Shown here: positions 1 to 7,066 of the stretch, piece by piece
How the letters are laid out: each line of letters begins with the position of its first letter
How positions within the stretch are numbered: the first letter of the stretch is position 1
Source: Auritidibacter sp. Marseille-P8566
Lineage (GTDB): Bacteria; Bacteroidota; Bacteroidia; Flavobacteriales; Flavobacteriaceae
DNA length: 10,475 bases
Reading direction: 5' to 3'
Assembly (NCBI GenBank): GCA_943325595.2
Contig: CALPQA020000032.1
Location: 1-10,475 of the forward strand
Program-made: the position numbers and the translations under genes
The notes under the pieces: generated by a model
The model's input: the letters and a program-made list of their open reading frames with translations, nothing else
Told to the model about the DNA's origin: nothing
Databases searched by the model: none

Positions 1-8
1 ATCGAGTC
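1..8 (-). tRNA. 5' end of a second tRNA, cut by the window edge
   Basis: Read on the minus strand, these bases are GACTCGAT, identical to the first eight bases of the complete tRNA-Lys at 45-117. The base before them (T) is also the same in both places. The complete tRNA ends 36 bp upstream in transcription direction, so this looks like the second member of a tandem, co-transcribed tRNA pair, possibly another tRNA-Lys copy. Only the 5' half of the acceptor stem and position 8 are visible, so the identity cannot be confirmed. Confidence 0.5.
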
Positions 9-44
9 ATTGCTAGAAGGAATAAAAAATTAAAGTCATTTTTG

Positions 45-117
45 TGACCCGACTGGGGCTCGAACCCAGGACCCCATCATTAAAAGTGATGTGCTCTACC
101 GACTGAGCTATCGAGTC
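45..117 (-). tRNA. tRNA-Lys (anticodon UUU)
   Basis: The minus strand folds into a full cloverleaf of 73 nt. The acceptor arms GACTCGA and TCGGGTC pair over seven positions with one G-U pair, and the discriminator base is A. The D arm starts AGCTCAG and contains GG. The anticodon stem CATCA/TGATG encloses the loop CTTTTAA, giving anticodon TTT (lysine, reads AAA and AAG). The T arm is CTGGG-TTCGAGC-CCCAG. CCA is not encoded and must be added afterwards. A matching promoter lies about 25 bp upstream (142-173), and a second tRNA appears to follow at 8-1. Confidence 0.97.
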
Positions 118-141
118 AATTCTATTCCTTCATTGCGGGTG

Positions 142-173
142 CAAATATAAGGCGTTATTATTTATTTTTCAAA
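142..173 (-). promoter_or_regulatory. Bacteroidota-type promoter for the tRNA-Lys gene
   Basis: On the minus strand there is TTTG (173-170), a 20 bp spacer, and TATATTTG (149-142). This matches the Bacteroidota housekeeping sigma consensus TTTG/TAnnTTTG with normal spacing. Transcription would start near 134-137, leaving a leader of about 18-20 nt before the tRNA. It is a sequence match only; no start-site data are available. Confidence 0.6.
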
Positions 174-244
174 GCTATTTTATGTATAAATTTACTTTTT
201 TAAATAAAAAATCTTAACGCCTTAGTTTATAAGGCATTATTGCT

Positions 245-763
245 ATGAAAAAAATAATATTATTGGGCTATATGGGTTGCGGGAAGTCAACTATTGCCAA
301 ATTACTCGCTAATAAATTGAATTTGCCGTATTTAGATTTGGATGAAATCATCGAAAATAGAACGAATTCGTCCGTAAATAAACTTTTTTCGGAAAAAGGG
401 GAGCTCTATTTTAGAAAATTAGAACACGAAATTTTCTCTGAATTGATGAAAAATCCAGAAAGTTTTGTTTTGAGTTTAGGCGGCGGAACGCCTTGTTATG
501 CCAATAATCATGAATTGCTGAAAGGAGAGAATGTTTTTTCAATCTATTTGAGTGGCTCTATCGCTACTTTATATGGTCGTCTCAAAAATGAAAATGAAAA
601 CCGACCGTTGATTGCCAATAAAAGTGAGGAGGAAATGAAAGAATTTATTGCAAAGAACCTTTTTGATCGAAGTTATTACTACAACCAGGCGCAATACAAA
701 GTAACCATCGACGAAAAAACGGTTGGGGAACTTGTTGCTGAAATCGAAATGCTTCTAGCTTAA
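245..763 (+). CDS. aroK: shikimate kinase
   Basis: A 172-residue protein, the normal length for a bacterial shikimate kinase. It phosphorylates the 3-OH of shikimate using ATP, the fifth step of the chorismate (aromatic amino acid) pathway in the cytoplasm. Visible motifs are the P-loop GYMGCGKST at residues 8-16, the shikimate-binding DLD at 31-33, an FRKLE segment with Arg57, the GGGTP loop at 79-83, Arg120 in the lid (NENRPLI), and Arg142 near the C-terminus. All the usual catalytic and binding positions are present, so it should be active. The ATG at 245 starts directly at the first beta strand of the fold and has no clear Shine-Dalgarno, as is usual in this phylum. Its 3' end overlaps the convergent phosphoribosyltransferase gene by 9 bp. 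AroL is a naming alternative for the same function. Confidence 0.96.
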   Translation: MKKIILLGYMGCGKSTIAKLLANKLNLPYLDLDEIIENRTNSSVNKLFSEKGELYFRKLEHEIFSELMKNPESFVLSLGGGTPCYANNHELLKGENVFSIYLSGSIATLYGRLKNENENRPLIANKSEEEMKEFIAKNLFDRSYYYNQAQYKVTIDEKTVGELVAEIEMLLA

Positions 764-1252
764 ATAAGCGTAACTTTTGTTTTCTTCAAAAACTACTTGC
801 ACGTGTTCTAATAAAGAAGTGGAAAGTGAAATTCCTTTGAAATCGGCTTTTACAGGGTATTTTTTGTGGTTTCGGTCAACTAATACCGCTGTTTTTAATT
901 TCTTTAATGGAACGTCTAAAAAATGCTTCACGCCATAAATTAATGTGGTTCCAGAATTAAGGACGTCATCTACCAAAACCAATCCTTTGTTTTCGTATTT
1001 TTCTTTGGGCAATGAAGTGGTTATTGAGGCATTTACGTTTTGCTTGTTGATGAAAACTTCACAAAGAACGATTTTCAGTGTCGAAATTTGTTCTAATTCA
1101 GCGGCAATTTTTTTTGCAAATACAAATCCATTGGTAGCAATTCCAGCAATCACAATTTCTTGTTCGTCAACAAAGGTCTCATATATTTGATACGCAATTC
1201 GTTTTGTTTTGTGTTCAATTTCTTGGTTGTTGAGAATGATATTTTGTCCCAT
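755..1252 (-). CDS. PyrR-like phosphoribosyltransferase family protein
   Basis: A 165-residue type I phosphoribosyltransferase, cytoplasmic. The PRPP-binding signature is VLVDDVLNSGTT, about residues 92-103 from the chosen start. The segment DRNHKKYPVKADFKG near residues 126-140 resembles the matching region of PyrR (uracil phosphoribosyltransferase / pyr attenuation protein). The family transfers phosphoribose from PRPP to a nucleobase, but the substrate and any RNA-binding role cannot be read from the sequence, so no symbol is given. An in-frame TTG at 1267 would add five residues (MKKKS). I prefer the ATG at 1252 because a promoter-like TATCTTTG covers 1272-1265, which would leave the TTG at the promoter and outside the transcript. 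The gene is convergent with aroK and shares 9 bp with it. Confidence 0.88.
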   Translation of the reverse strand: MGQNIILNNQEIEHKTKRIAYQIYETFVDEQEIVIAGIATNGFVFAKKIAAELEQISTLKIVLCEVFINKQNVNASITTSLPKEKYENKGLVLVDDVLNSGTTLIYGVKHFLDVPLKKLKTAVLVDRNHKKYPVKADFKGISLSTSLLEHVQVVFEENKSYAYLS

Positions 1253-1264
1253 GGATTTTTTTTT

Positions 1265-1272
1265 CAAAGATA
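1265..1272 (-). promoter_or_regulatory. candidate -7 box of the phosphoribosyltransferase gene
   Basis: The minus strand reads TATCTTTG, a full match to the Bacteroidota -7 consensus TAnnTTTG. It ends 12 bp before the ATG at 1252, so the leader would be only about 5-7 nt. I see no convincing -33 TTG at the expected distance (the sequence there reads CAAAC), so this is a half-supported promoter. Confidence 0.4.
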
Positions 1273-1339
1273 ATAAACTATTTTATTTTAAGTTTGAATT
1301 TTTCTAAAATGGTGTACTTCTGTTTTGTTGTTCCTATTA

Positions 1340-1472
1340 CGTTGCGTGAGGGATTGTAGTGAAAAGCCCACAGTCGCGCTTTTTAGCGTGGCGAGGACTT
1401 GTAGCGGAAAGCCCGACCGAGTTTAGCAGTAATAGTTTCGTTTCTCGCAACGCCATAAACGAGGGCACGCCC
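1340..1472 (+). repeat. GC-rich structured intergenic repeat, element A
   Basis: This GC-rich stretch sits inside an AT-rich gap between the phosphoribosyltransferase and nadC. It contains two 22-bp imperfect direct repeats, 1348-1369 and 1393-1414, 45 bp apart and differing at five positions; their cores are TAGTGAAAAGC (1357-1367) and TAGCGGAAAGC (1402-1412). Between them is a hairpin of 8 pairs (1373-1380 with 1385-1392, two G-U pairs) with a TTTT loop. An outer 7-bp inverted repeat, CGTTGCG (1340-1346) and CGCAACG (1446-1452), encloses the unit, and GCGTG/CACGC (1344-1348, 1466-1470) offers an alternative pairing. No ORF of useful size is present. It resembles dispersed intergenic repeats I associate with Flavobacterium genomes (memory, not a search). 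The rest of the gap, 1273-1339 and 1473-1571, shows nothing I can identify. Confidence 0.6.
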
Positions 1473-1571
1473 AAAATAAAAGAAATGTACTGGTTTTAGT
1501 CAATTTCAATCCTACAAACTTTTTAATACCCAAAATTAATTCTAAATTAGCATTCTGTAAATTCCAGATAA

Positions 1572-2429
1572 ATGATTAGCGACACACAGTTCAAAAACGA
1601 GTTACAATTGATTATTTCTAATGCCATTCGGGAAGATGTAGGGCCTGGAGATTACAGTTCCTTGGCGTGTATTCCTTCGTCGGCAAAGGGAAAAGCAAAA
1701 TTATTAGTCAAAGACGAAGGCATAATTGCAGGTGTTGCTTTTGCAAAAATGATTTTTGAATATGTAGATGCTGATTTGGAAATCGAAATATTTATCAATG
1801 ATGGAGCGCCTGTAAAAAGGGGAGATGTGGTTTTTCATGTTTCGGGAAGCTCACAATCGATTCTAAAAGCGGAACGATTGGTGCTGAATTCGATGCAACG
1901 AATGAGCGCCATTGCTACAAAAACAAAAAGTTATGTAACGCTTTTGGAGGGAACTTCGACCAAAATTTTGGATACGCGCAAAACAACACCTGGTTTTAGA
2001 GCCTGCGAAAAATGGGCTGTAAAAATTGGCGGAGGCGAAAACCACCGTTTTGCATTGTACGATATGATTATGCTCAAGGACAATCACAACGATTTTGCTG
2101 GTGGAATTACGGCTGCAATCACTAAAACCAAAGCTTATTTGAAAGAAAATTCCCTAGATTTAAAAATTATTGTCGAAGCGAGAACTCTGGATGAAATTAA
2201 GGAAATATTGGAGAATGAAGGCGTTTTCAGAATCTTGATTGACAATTTTAATTATGAAGACACCCGAAAAGCCGTAGCGCTGGTTGGGGATAAATGTTTG
2301 ACAGAATCGTCAGGAAATATAAACGAAACAACCATTAGAAACTATGCTGAATGTGGTGTGAATTATATTTCATCGGGTGCATTGACACATTCAATTTACA
2401 ATATGGATTTGAGTTTAAAGGCGATTTAA
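1572..2429 (+). CDS. nadC: nicotinate-nucleotide pyrophosphorylase (carboxylating), quinolinate phosphoribosyltransferase
   Basis: A 285-residue protein of full family length. It converts quinolinate and PRPP to nicotinate mononucleotide, CO2 and pyrophosphate, the committed entry into de novo NAD synthesis in the cytoplasm. Family motifs in order are EDVGPGDYSS (21-30) at the N-terminal sandwich domain, ERLVLNSMQRMS (101-112), DTRKTTPGFR (134-143), GGGENHR (153-159), MLKDNH (167-172), VEA (201-203), ESSGNI (245-250) and a C-terminal GVNYISSGALTHS (262-274) lining the phosphate site. The Arg, Lys and His residues expected for the dicarboxylate and PRPP are present. The ATG at 1572 places the EDVG motif at the usual distance. 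No nadA or nadB lies nearby. The next gene starts 10 bp downstream, so the two are probably co-transcribed. I found no clear promoter match upstream. Confidence 0.96.
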   Translation: MISDTQFKNELQLIISNAIREDVGPGDYSSLACIPSSAKGKAKLLVKDEGIIAGVAFAKMIFEYVDADLEIEIFINDGAPVKRGDVVFHVSGSSQSILKAERLVLNSMQRMSAIATKTKSYVTLLEGTSTKILDTRKTTPGFRACEKWAVKIGGGENHRFALYDMIMLKDNHNDFAGGITAAITKTKAYLKENSLDLKIIVEARTLDEIKEILENEGVFRILIDNFNYEDTRKAVALVGDKCLTESSGNINETTIRNYAECGVNYISSGALTHSIYNMDLSLKAI

Positions 2430-2439
2430 ATTAACAATA

Positions 2440-3345
2440 ATGCAAATAGAACAATTACCAGTATTTCGCAACATCATTCACGTTTTGCAACGGATAAAAT
2501 TCCCATTGCTACAAGGGTTGTCACTTTATGACTTGATAAAATTGTACTCTGTTGGGATTTTAGAAGGCGGTTTGTCCTATCATGCTAGTGCGGTAGCGTT
2601 CAGCTTTTTCATGGCCTTGTTTCCCTTTGCGTTGTTCATTCTAAACCTCATTCCCTACATTCCAATTGAAGGTTTTCAAACCGATTTCCTTCAGTTTGTC
2701 AAGGAAGGCGTTCCTCCCAATACCTACGATGCCATTGCCAATATTGTTAATGATATTCTCAATAACAGCCACACGGGATTGGTTTCCACAGGATTTTTAT
2801 TGTCGATTTTCTTGATGGCAAACGGACTCAACGGCATCCTCGGCGGCTTTGAATCGTCCCGTCACGTTCTTGAAAAACGCGGCTTTTTTCACCAGTATTT
2901 AATTTCGTTAGCGCTTTCCTTATTGCTGTCTTTATTACTACTTATCACGGTTTCTGCCATCGTAGTATTTGAAGTTTTTATCCAACAAACAATGATTCAA
3001 GACATGTTTAGTGATCGCATTCCACTCATCATTCTAGGAAGATATGCCTTTGTAATTCTGATGATTTTAATTACAATTTCAGTGCTCTTTCGATTCGGAA
3101 CCAAGCAAACGAACAACCCTTCATTTATCACGATAGGCTCCGTATTTACAACGGTTTTAGTCATTTTGTCCTCTTACTTTTTCGGAATTTGGGTAATAAA
3201 ATTCTCAAAATACAACGAACTTTACGGCTCAATTGGTACATTATTGATTATGATGTTTTATATTTGGATAAATTGCATGATATTATTACTCGGTTTCGAG
3301 TTGAATTCGATTATCAGCAGTCTGAAAAACAAGAAAATAGATTAA
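2440..3345 (+). CDS. YihY/virulence factor BrkB family inner-membrane protein
   Basis: A 301-residue integral membrane protein. About six hydrophobic segments are visible, near residues 46-74, 112-132, 152-180, 195-217, 228-253 and 262-292. The family marks are an N-terminal GGLSYHASAVAFSFFMALFP stretch (43-62) and the C-terminal YNELYGSIGTLLIMMFYIW (258-276) followed by GFELNS (285-290). Members were once called ribonuclease BN in error; that activity belongs to a different protein. Their true role is still unclear, although BrkB was linked to serum resistance in Bordetella. The gene starts 10 bp after nadC, which suggests shared transcription rather than shared function. It ends about 16 bp before the hairpin repeat at 3361-3433. 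Confidence 0.92.
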   Translation: MQIEQLPVFRNIIHVLQRIKFPLLQGLSLYDLIKLYSVGILEGGLSYHASAVAFSFFMALFPFALFILNLIPYIPIEGFQTDFLQFVKEGVPPNTYDAIANIVNDILNNSHTGLVSTGFLLSIFLMANGLNGILGGFESSRHVLEKRGFFHQYLISLALSLLLSLLLLITVSAIVVFEVFIQQTMIQDMFSDRIPLIILGRYAFVILMILITISVLFRFGTKQTNNPSFITIGSVFTTVLVILSSYFFGIWVIKFSKYNELYGSIGTLLIMMFYIWINCMILLLGFELNSIISSLKNKKID

Positions 3346-3360
3346 GTAGTTTTTTTTAGA

Positions 3361-3433
3361 AGCTATTCCTGCTGTCCGCTATATCTTTTGGGGCGAACCC
3401 CGCCCCAAAAGGATGCCGCTACCATCAGGGCTA
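3361..3433 (-). repeat. GC-rich hairpin repeat, element B (possible terminator)
   Basis: The centre is a perfect 11-bp inverted repeat, CTTTTGGGGCG (3385-3395) and CGCCCCAAAAG (3401-3411), with a 5-nt loop. On the minus strand it is flanked by TAGCGGCATCC (3421-3411) and TAGCGGACAGC (3381-3371), the same type of core as in element A at 1340-1472. An outer stem pairs 3364-3371 with 3426-3433 (seven of eight positions, one G-U). It lies between the BrkB-family gene and the DUF2147 gene, where it could act as a terminator or 3' stabiliser in the plus direction, although no clean T-run follows. The strand is assigned from the orientation of the TAGCGG cores. It resembles dispersed flavobacterial repeats I recall, which needs a search to confirm. 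Confidence 0.65.
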
Positions 3434-3447
3434 AAAACGTTTAGAGT

Positions 3448-3876
3448 ATGAAGAAATTTGGATGTATAATTATTCTCTTGCTTTCCACACAATTCCATGG
3501 TCAAAGCCACGGCGTTATTGGAAAGTGGAACACTATTGATGATGTAACAGGAAAAGTAATTTCAGTTGTAGAAATTTTCGAACACAACAATAAAATTTAC
3601 GGAAAAGTAAGCGAAATTTTCAATCCCAAAAGTCGCAATCGCGTTTGCGAAAATTGCACAGGCGACGATAAAAACAAAGCCATATTGGGTTTAACCGTAA
3701 TTAAAGGACTTGTAAAAGTGGGAGACGAATATACAAACGGAAAAATTTTAGACCCCAAAAGTGGCAAATTATACAAATGCTACATCACCCTCGAAGAAAA
3801 TGGCAAACTAAAAGTTCGGGGCTACATCGGAATTTCATTATTCGGAAGAACACAATATTGGGAACGAATAAAATAA
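3448..3876 (+). CDS. DUF2147 domain-containing secreted protein
   Basis: A 142-residue protein with a signal peptide: Lys2-Lys3, a hydrophobic core at about 5-14, and likely cleavage near residues 18-20 (FHGQS). The mature part is a small, probably beta-rich domain. It opens with GVIGKWNTIDD (22-32), the GxW start typical of DUF2147. A CENC pair follows (Cys67, Cys70), then GLTVIKGL (81-88), NGKILDPKSGKLYKC (97-111, with Cys111), and RGYIGISLFGRTQYWER (124-140). These match the DUF2147 pattern as I know it; the biochemical function of the family is not established. A periplasmic or exported location is inferred from the signal peptide. It lies downstream of hairpin element B and 44 bp before priA, with no SD and no clear promoter of its own. 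Confidence 0.88.
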   Translation: MKKFGCIIILLLSTQFHGQSHGVIGKWNTIDDVTGKVISVVEIFEHNNKIYGKVSEIFNPKSRNRVCENCTGDDKNKAILGLTVIKGLVKVGDEYTNGKILDPKSGKLYKCYITLEENGKLKVRGYIGISLFGRTQYWERIK

Positions 3877-3920
3877 GTTTGACAAGTAATATCAAAAATC
3901 ATAACCTACACCAAATATAA

Positions 3921-6374
3921 ATGCAGTTTTTCGTCGAAGTAATTTTACCGCTTTCTCTTGCCAAAACCTTTACTTATAGTATCTCTGAAACAGAATTCAA
4001 CTATATAAAAAAAGGAATGCGAGTGGCAGTACCTTTCGGGAAAAGTAAAATTTACACGGCATTGGTAATCGAATTGCATCAAAATGCGCCTACCTTATAT
4101 GAGGCCAAAGAAATTCATCAAATTCTAGATGAGAAACCATTGGTTACCGAAATTCAAATCGCACATTGGCAGTGGATTGCGTCCTATTATATGTGTGCCA
4201 TTGGCGATGTATATCGCGGTGCAGTTCCAAGTGCATTATTATTGGAAAGTGAAACTACAATTTCGCAAAAGCAGGATGTTTTTGTAGATGAAACCCAACT
4301 TTCGGACGATGAATTTTTGATTTATCAAGCATTGCAACAACAAAGTTCCCTAAAAGTTCAAGACATAATGTCGATTTTGAACAAGAAAAATATTTTCCCA
4401 ATTCTGCAAAAATTAATCGACAAAAACATCTTGGTTTTACAAGAAGAAATGTTGGAAAGTTACAAGCCAAAATTGGTGCGCTACGTTCGGTTAGACTCAA
4501 AATTTGATTCTAATGAAGGTTTAGTAGCTTTATTGGAAACCTTGAAAAGTGCCAACAAACAAAAGGAAATTGTACTTACCTATTTTCAATTATCGGCAAC
4601 AGAAAAGAAACCAATTACCGTTAAAAAACTCACTGAAACGGCCAATTCAACAGCCGCAATAGTAAAAGCATTAATTGAAAAAGAAATTTTTGAAGAATAT
4701 TACCTTCAGGAAGATCGCGTGAATTTTTTGGGAAAATCAAGCGATGAACAACTAAAATTAAGTATAGCGCAGCAAACTGCATTTGAAGCAATTCAGGAAA
4801 GTTTAATAGAGAAAGACGTGTGTCTTTTGCACGGCGTCACTTCTAGCGGAAAAACCGAAATTTACACCCAACTCATTGAAGGTTATATAGCAACCGGCAA
4901 GCAAGTCTTGTATTTGTTGCCCGAAATTGCTTTGACCACACAATTAGTTGGACGATTACGAGCGCATTTCGGAAATAAAGTTGCCGTTTTTCATTCGAAA
5001 TACAGCAATAACGAACGCGTAGAAGTTTGGAACCAGGTGATTGCAAATTCTGAGAAAGCACAAATAGTAATAGGAGCAAGGTCGGCTTTGTTTTTGCCCT
5101 TTCAAGACTTAGGATTAATTGTTGTCGATGAAGAACACGAACAAACATTCAAACAAGTTGATCCCGCCCCTCGTTATCATGCCAGAGATGCCGCAATAGT
5201 TTTGGCTAATTTGCATAAAGCAAAAGTCCTTTTAGGTTCGGCAACGCCAAGCATGGAAACCTATTATAATGCAAAATCAGGAAAATACGGATTTGTGAGC
5301 ATTTCTGAACGTTTTGGAAACGTAATGATGCCCGAAATTGAATTGGTCGATTTGAAAGACAAATACTTTCGTAAAAAAATGTCAGGTCATTTTAGTGATG
5401 TTTTGATTGAAGAAATAACCGCTACTTTGGCTTTGGGAGAACAAGTGATTTTGTTTCAAAACCGACGCGGTTATTCACCATTATTAGAATGTTTGACTTG
5501 TGGACACGTGCCGCAATGCCAACAATGTGATGTGAGTTTGACATATCACAAACATAAAAACCAATTGCGTTGCCATTATTGCGGGTATTCCATTGCGAAA
5601 CCTACCAATTGTCATGCGTGTTCGAGTGTCAATTTAACGACGAAAGGCTTTGGAACCGAGCAAATCCAACAAGAATTAGTTGAACTTTTCCCAAGTCATA
5701 AAATTGGACGAATGGATCAAGACACCACAAGAGGGAAATTTGGTTTCGAAAAAATTATCGACAGTTTCAAAAATCGAGAAATTGATATTTTGGTTGGAAC
5801 GCAAATGCTCGGAAAAGGTTTGGATTTTGACAATGTCACTTTGGTTGGGATTATGAATGCCGATAATATGTTGTATCATCCCGATTTCAGGGCATTTGAA
5901 AGGAGTTTCCAGATGATGACTCAGGTTTCAGGACGTTCAGGACGTTCCGAAAAACAAGGAAAAGTGATTATTCAAACGTATTCACCATTACACAATACGA
6001 TTCAGCAAGTTACTAAGAATGATTATGTTGGAATGTATAATGAACAATTGTATGAACGACAAATCTATAAATACCCACCGTATTTCAAATTGATAAAAAT
6101 CACTTTGAAACATAGGGATTTTGATAAACTAAAGGAAGGAGCAATGTGGTTGTATCAAGTGATGCAGCAAAATTTGGCCATTCCAGTTTTAGGTCCCGAA
6201 GAACCAGCTATTAGTAGAATTCGTAATGAATATATCAGAACGATAATGGTTAAAATTCCATTAGATACGGCAATTGGAAACACAAAAAAAACCATTCAAA
6301 AAATGTTGAATAGTTTTGAAGCGGTTCCATCGTATCGATCAATTCGCGTAATCTTGAATGTCGATTTTTATTAA
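3921..6374 (+). CDS. priA: primosomal protein N' (replication-restart helicase PriA)
   Basis: An 817-residue protein and a complete PriA. It is a superfamily 2 3'-to-5' DNA helicase that recognises stalled or collapsed forks and D-loops and reloads the replicative helicase. The N-terminal DNA-binding domain starts at MQFFVEVILPLSLAKTFTY. Helicase motifs are Walker A GVTSSGKT (305-312), DEEH (403-406), GSATPS (439-444), GTQMLGKGLDF (626-636) and QVSGRSGR (668-675). Between the two helicase lobes, eight cysteines form the two zinc sites: 524/527, 533/536, 551/554 and 564/567. The C-terminal domain ends at VILNVDFY. All key residues are present, so it should be functional. Its last 4 bp overlap the convergent response regulator gene, and no terminator is visible between them. 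Confidence 0.98.
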   Translation: MQFFVEVILPLSLAKTFTYSISETEFNYIKKGMRVAVPFGKSKIYTALVIELHQNAPTLYEAKEIHQILDEKPLVTEIQIAHWQWIASYYMCAIGDVYRGAVPSALLLESETTISQKQDVFVDETQLSDDEFLIYQALQQQSSLKVQDIMSILNKKNIFPILQKLIDKNILVLQEEMLESYKPKLVRYVRLDSKFDSNEGLVALLETLKSANKQKEIVLTYFQLSATEKKPITVKKLTETANSTAAIVKALIEKEIFEEYYLQEDRVNFLGKSSDEQLKLSIAQQTAFEAIQESLIEKDVCLLHGVTSSGKTEIYTQLIEGYIATGKQVLYLLPEIALTTQLVGRLRAHFGNKVAVFHSKYSNNERVEVWNQVIANSEKAQIVIGARSALFLPFQDLGLIVVDEEHEQTFKQVDPAPRYHARDAAIVLANLHKAKVLLGSATPSMETYYNAKSGKYGFVSISERFGNVMMPEIELVDLKDKYFRKKMSGHFSDVLIEEITATLALGEQVILFQNRRGYSPLLECLTCGHVPQCQQCDVSLTYHKHKNQLRCHYCGYSIAKPTNCHACSSVNLTTKGFGTEQIQQELVELFPSHKIGRMDQDTTRGKFGFEKIIDSFKNREIDILVGTQMLGKGLDFDNVTLVGIMNADNMLYHPDFRAFERSFQMMTQVSGRSGRSEKQGKVIIQTYSPLHNTIQQVTKNDYVGMYNEQLYERQIYKYPPYFKLIKITLKHRDFDKLKEGAMWLYQVMQQNLAIPVLGPEEPAISRIRNEYIRTIMVKIPLDTAIGNTKKTIQKMLNSFEAVPSYRSIRVILNVDFY

Positions 6375-7066
6375 CTAGCAGCCAGTGCTTTTGCTAAATT
6401 ATCTTTTTTGTTTCTGCTTAGCGGAATTTTTGTTGGTCCTATTTCAGCAAATTTACTATTGTAACGCTCTACCTTATCAATATTAATAATAAACGATTTG
6501 TGTACTCTGATAAATTTGTCTTTAGATAAATCATTTTCAAAAGATTTCATGGTTGAGAGTACTAAATTACTAGCGTCTTCGGTAACTACTTTTACATAAT
6601 CACCATAGGCTTCAATCCATTTTATTTTAGAAGTAAAAATTTTCAATTTTTTCAAATTACTCTTAATGAATATATGTTCGCCATTTTCAATTGGTGCTTC
6701 ATGATGCAAAGAATAATTCTCCAATGCTCTTTTTATAGCAGCATTGAAGCGCTCTAGTAAAACCGGTTTTTGTAAATAATCAGTTGCATTATAATCAAAT
6801 GCCTTCAATGCGTAATCTGCTTTAGAGGTTACGAAAATGATCTGAGGCTTTACTTTCAGGGCATCTAAAAAGTTAAATCCATTTATCACAGGCATCTCTA
6901 CGTCCAGAAAAATTAAATCTATATCATTTACAGTGAGACAATTTTTGGCCTCAATTGCATTTGAATAATTCCCTATTAATCTCAAATTAGGGTGGTTACT
7001 TACTAATTTAACTATAAACATTCTTTGTAAAGTACTGTCTTCTACAACTACACAATTTAATTTCAT
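6371..7066 (-). CDS. LytTR-family response regulator
   Basis: A 231-residue two-domain transcription regulator of the AlgR/AgrA/LytR type. The receiver domain (about 1-115) has acidic residues Glu9 and Asp10, the phosphoacceptor Asp55 in IFLDVEMP (52-59), Thr80 (FVTSKADYALKAFDY) and Lys100-Pro101, so it looks competent for phosphorylation. A linker of about 15 residues leads to a LytTR DNA-binding domain (about 130-228) with IFIKSNLKK, WIEAYGDYVKV (150-160), and FIRVHKSFIINIDKVERY (185-202), the usual conserved C-terminal half. Such regulators are normally phosphorylated by a histidine kinase with an N-terminal multi-membrane sensor (LytS/YehU type), but no kinase is in the window, so it is an orphan here. 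Its target genes are unknown. It is convergent with priA (4 bp overlap) and divergent from the membrane-anchored protein gene. Confidence 0.94.
   Translation of the reverse strand: MKLNCVVVEDSTLQRMFIVKLVSNHPNLRLIGNYSNAIEAKNCLTVNDIDLIFLDVEMPVINGFNFLDALKVKPQIIFVTSKADYALKAFDYNATDYLQKPVLLERFNAAIKRALENYSLHHEAPIENGEHIFIKSNLKKLKIFTSKIKWIEAYGDYVKVVTEDASNLVLSTMKSFENDLSKDKFIRVHKSFIINIDKVERYNSKFAEIGPTKIPLSRNKKDNLAKALAAS

Noticed and set aside
945..1190. 81-codon plus-strand ORF opposite the phosphoribosyltransferase
   Set aside because: It lies entirely within the coding region of a recognisable gene on the other strand and has no domain character.
1253..1267. Extended TTG start of the phosphoribosyltransferase (adds MKKKS)
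   Set aside because: A -7-like box covers 1265-1272, so the TTG would lie at the promoter and outside the transcript. The ATG at 1252 is the better start.
1340..1472. CRISPR array or insertion sequence at the GC-rich repeat
   Set aside because: There are only two imperfect repeat copies, with a hairpin rather than a unique spacer between them, and no transposase or terminal duplications.
1863..2087. 74-codon minus-strand ORF opposite nadC
   Set aside because: It is a shadow frame under conserved nadC motifs, and its translation is Cys- and Phe-rich without pattern.
3906..3920. Minus-strand TATATTTG just before priA as a promoter
   Set aside because: It would drive transcription antisense into the DUF2147 gene with no gene to serve and no matching -33 box. 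It is probably chance in an AT-rich spacer.
4255..5879. Three minus-strand ORFs of 67-91 codons opposite priA
   Set aside because: All lie under the conserved helicase and zinc-site coding sequence and look like antisense shadows.
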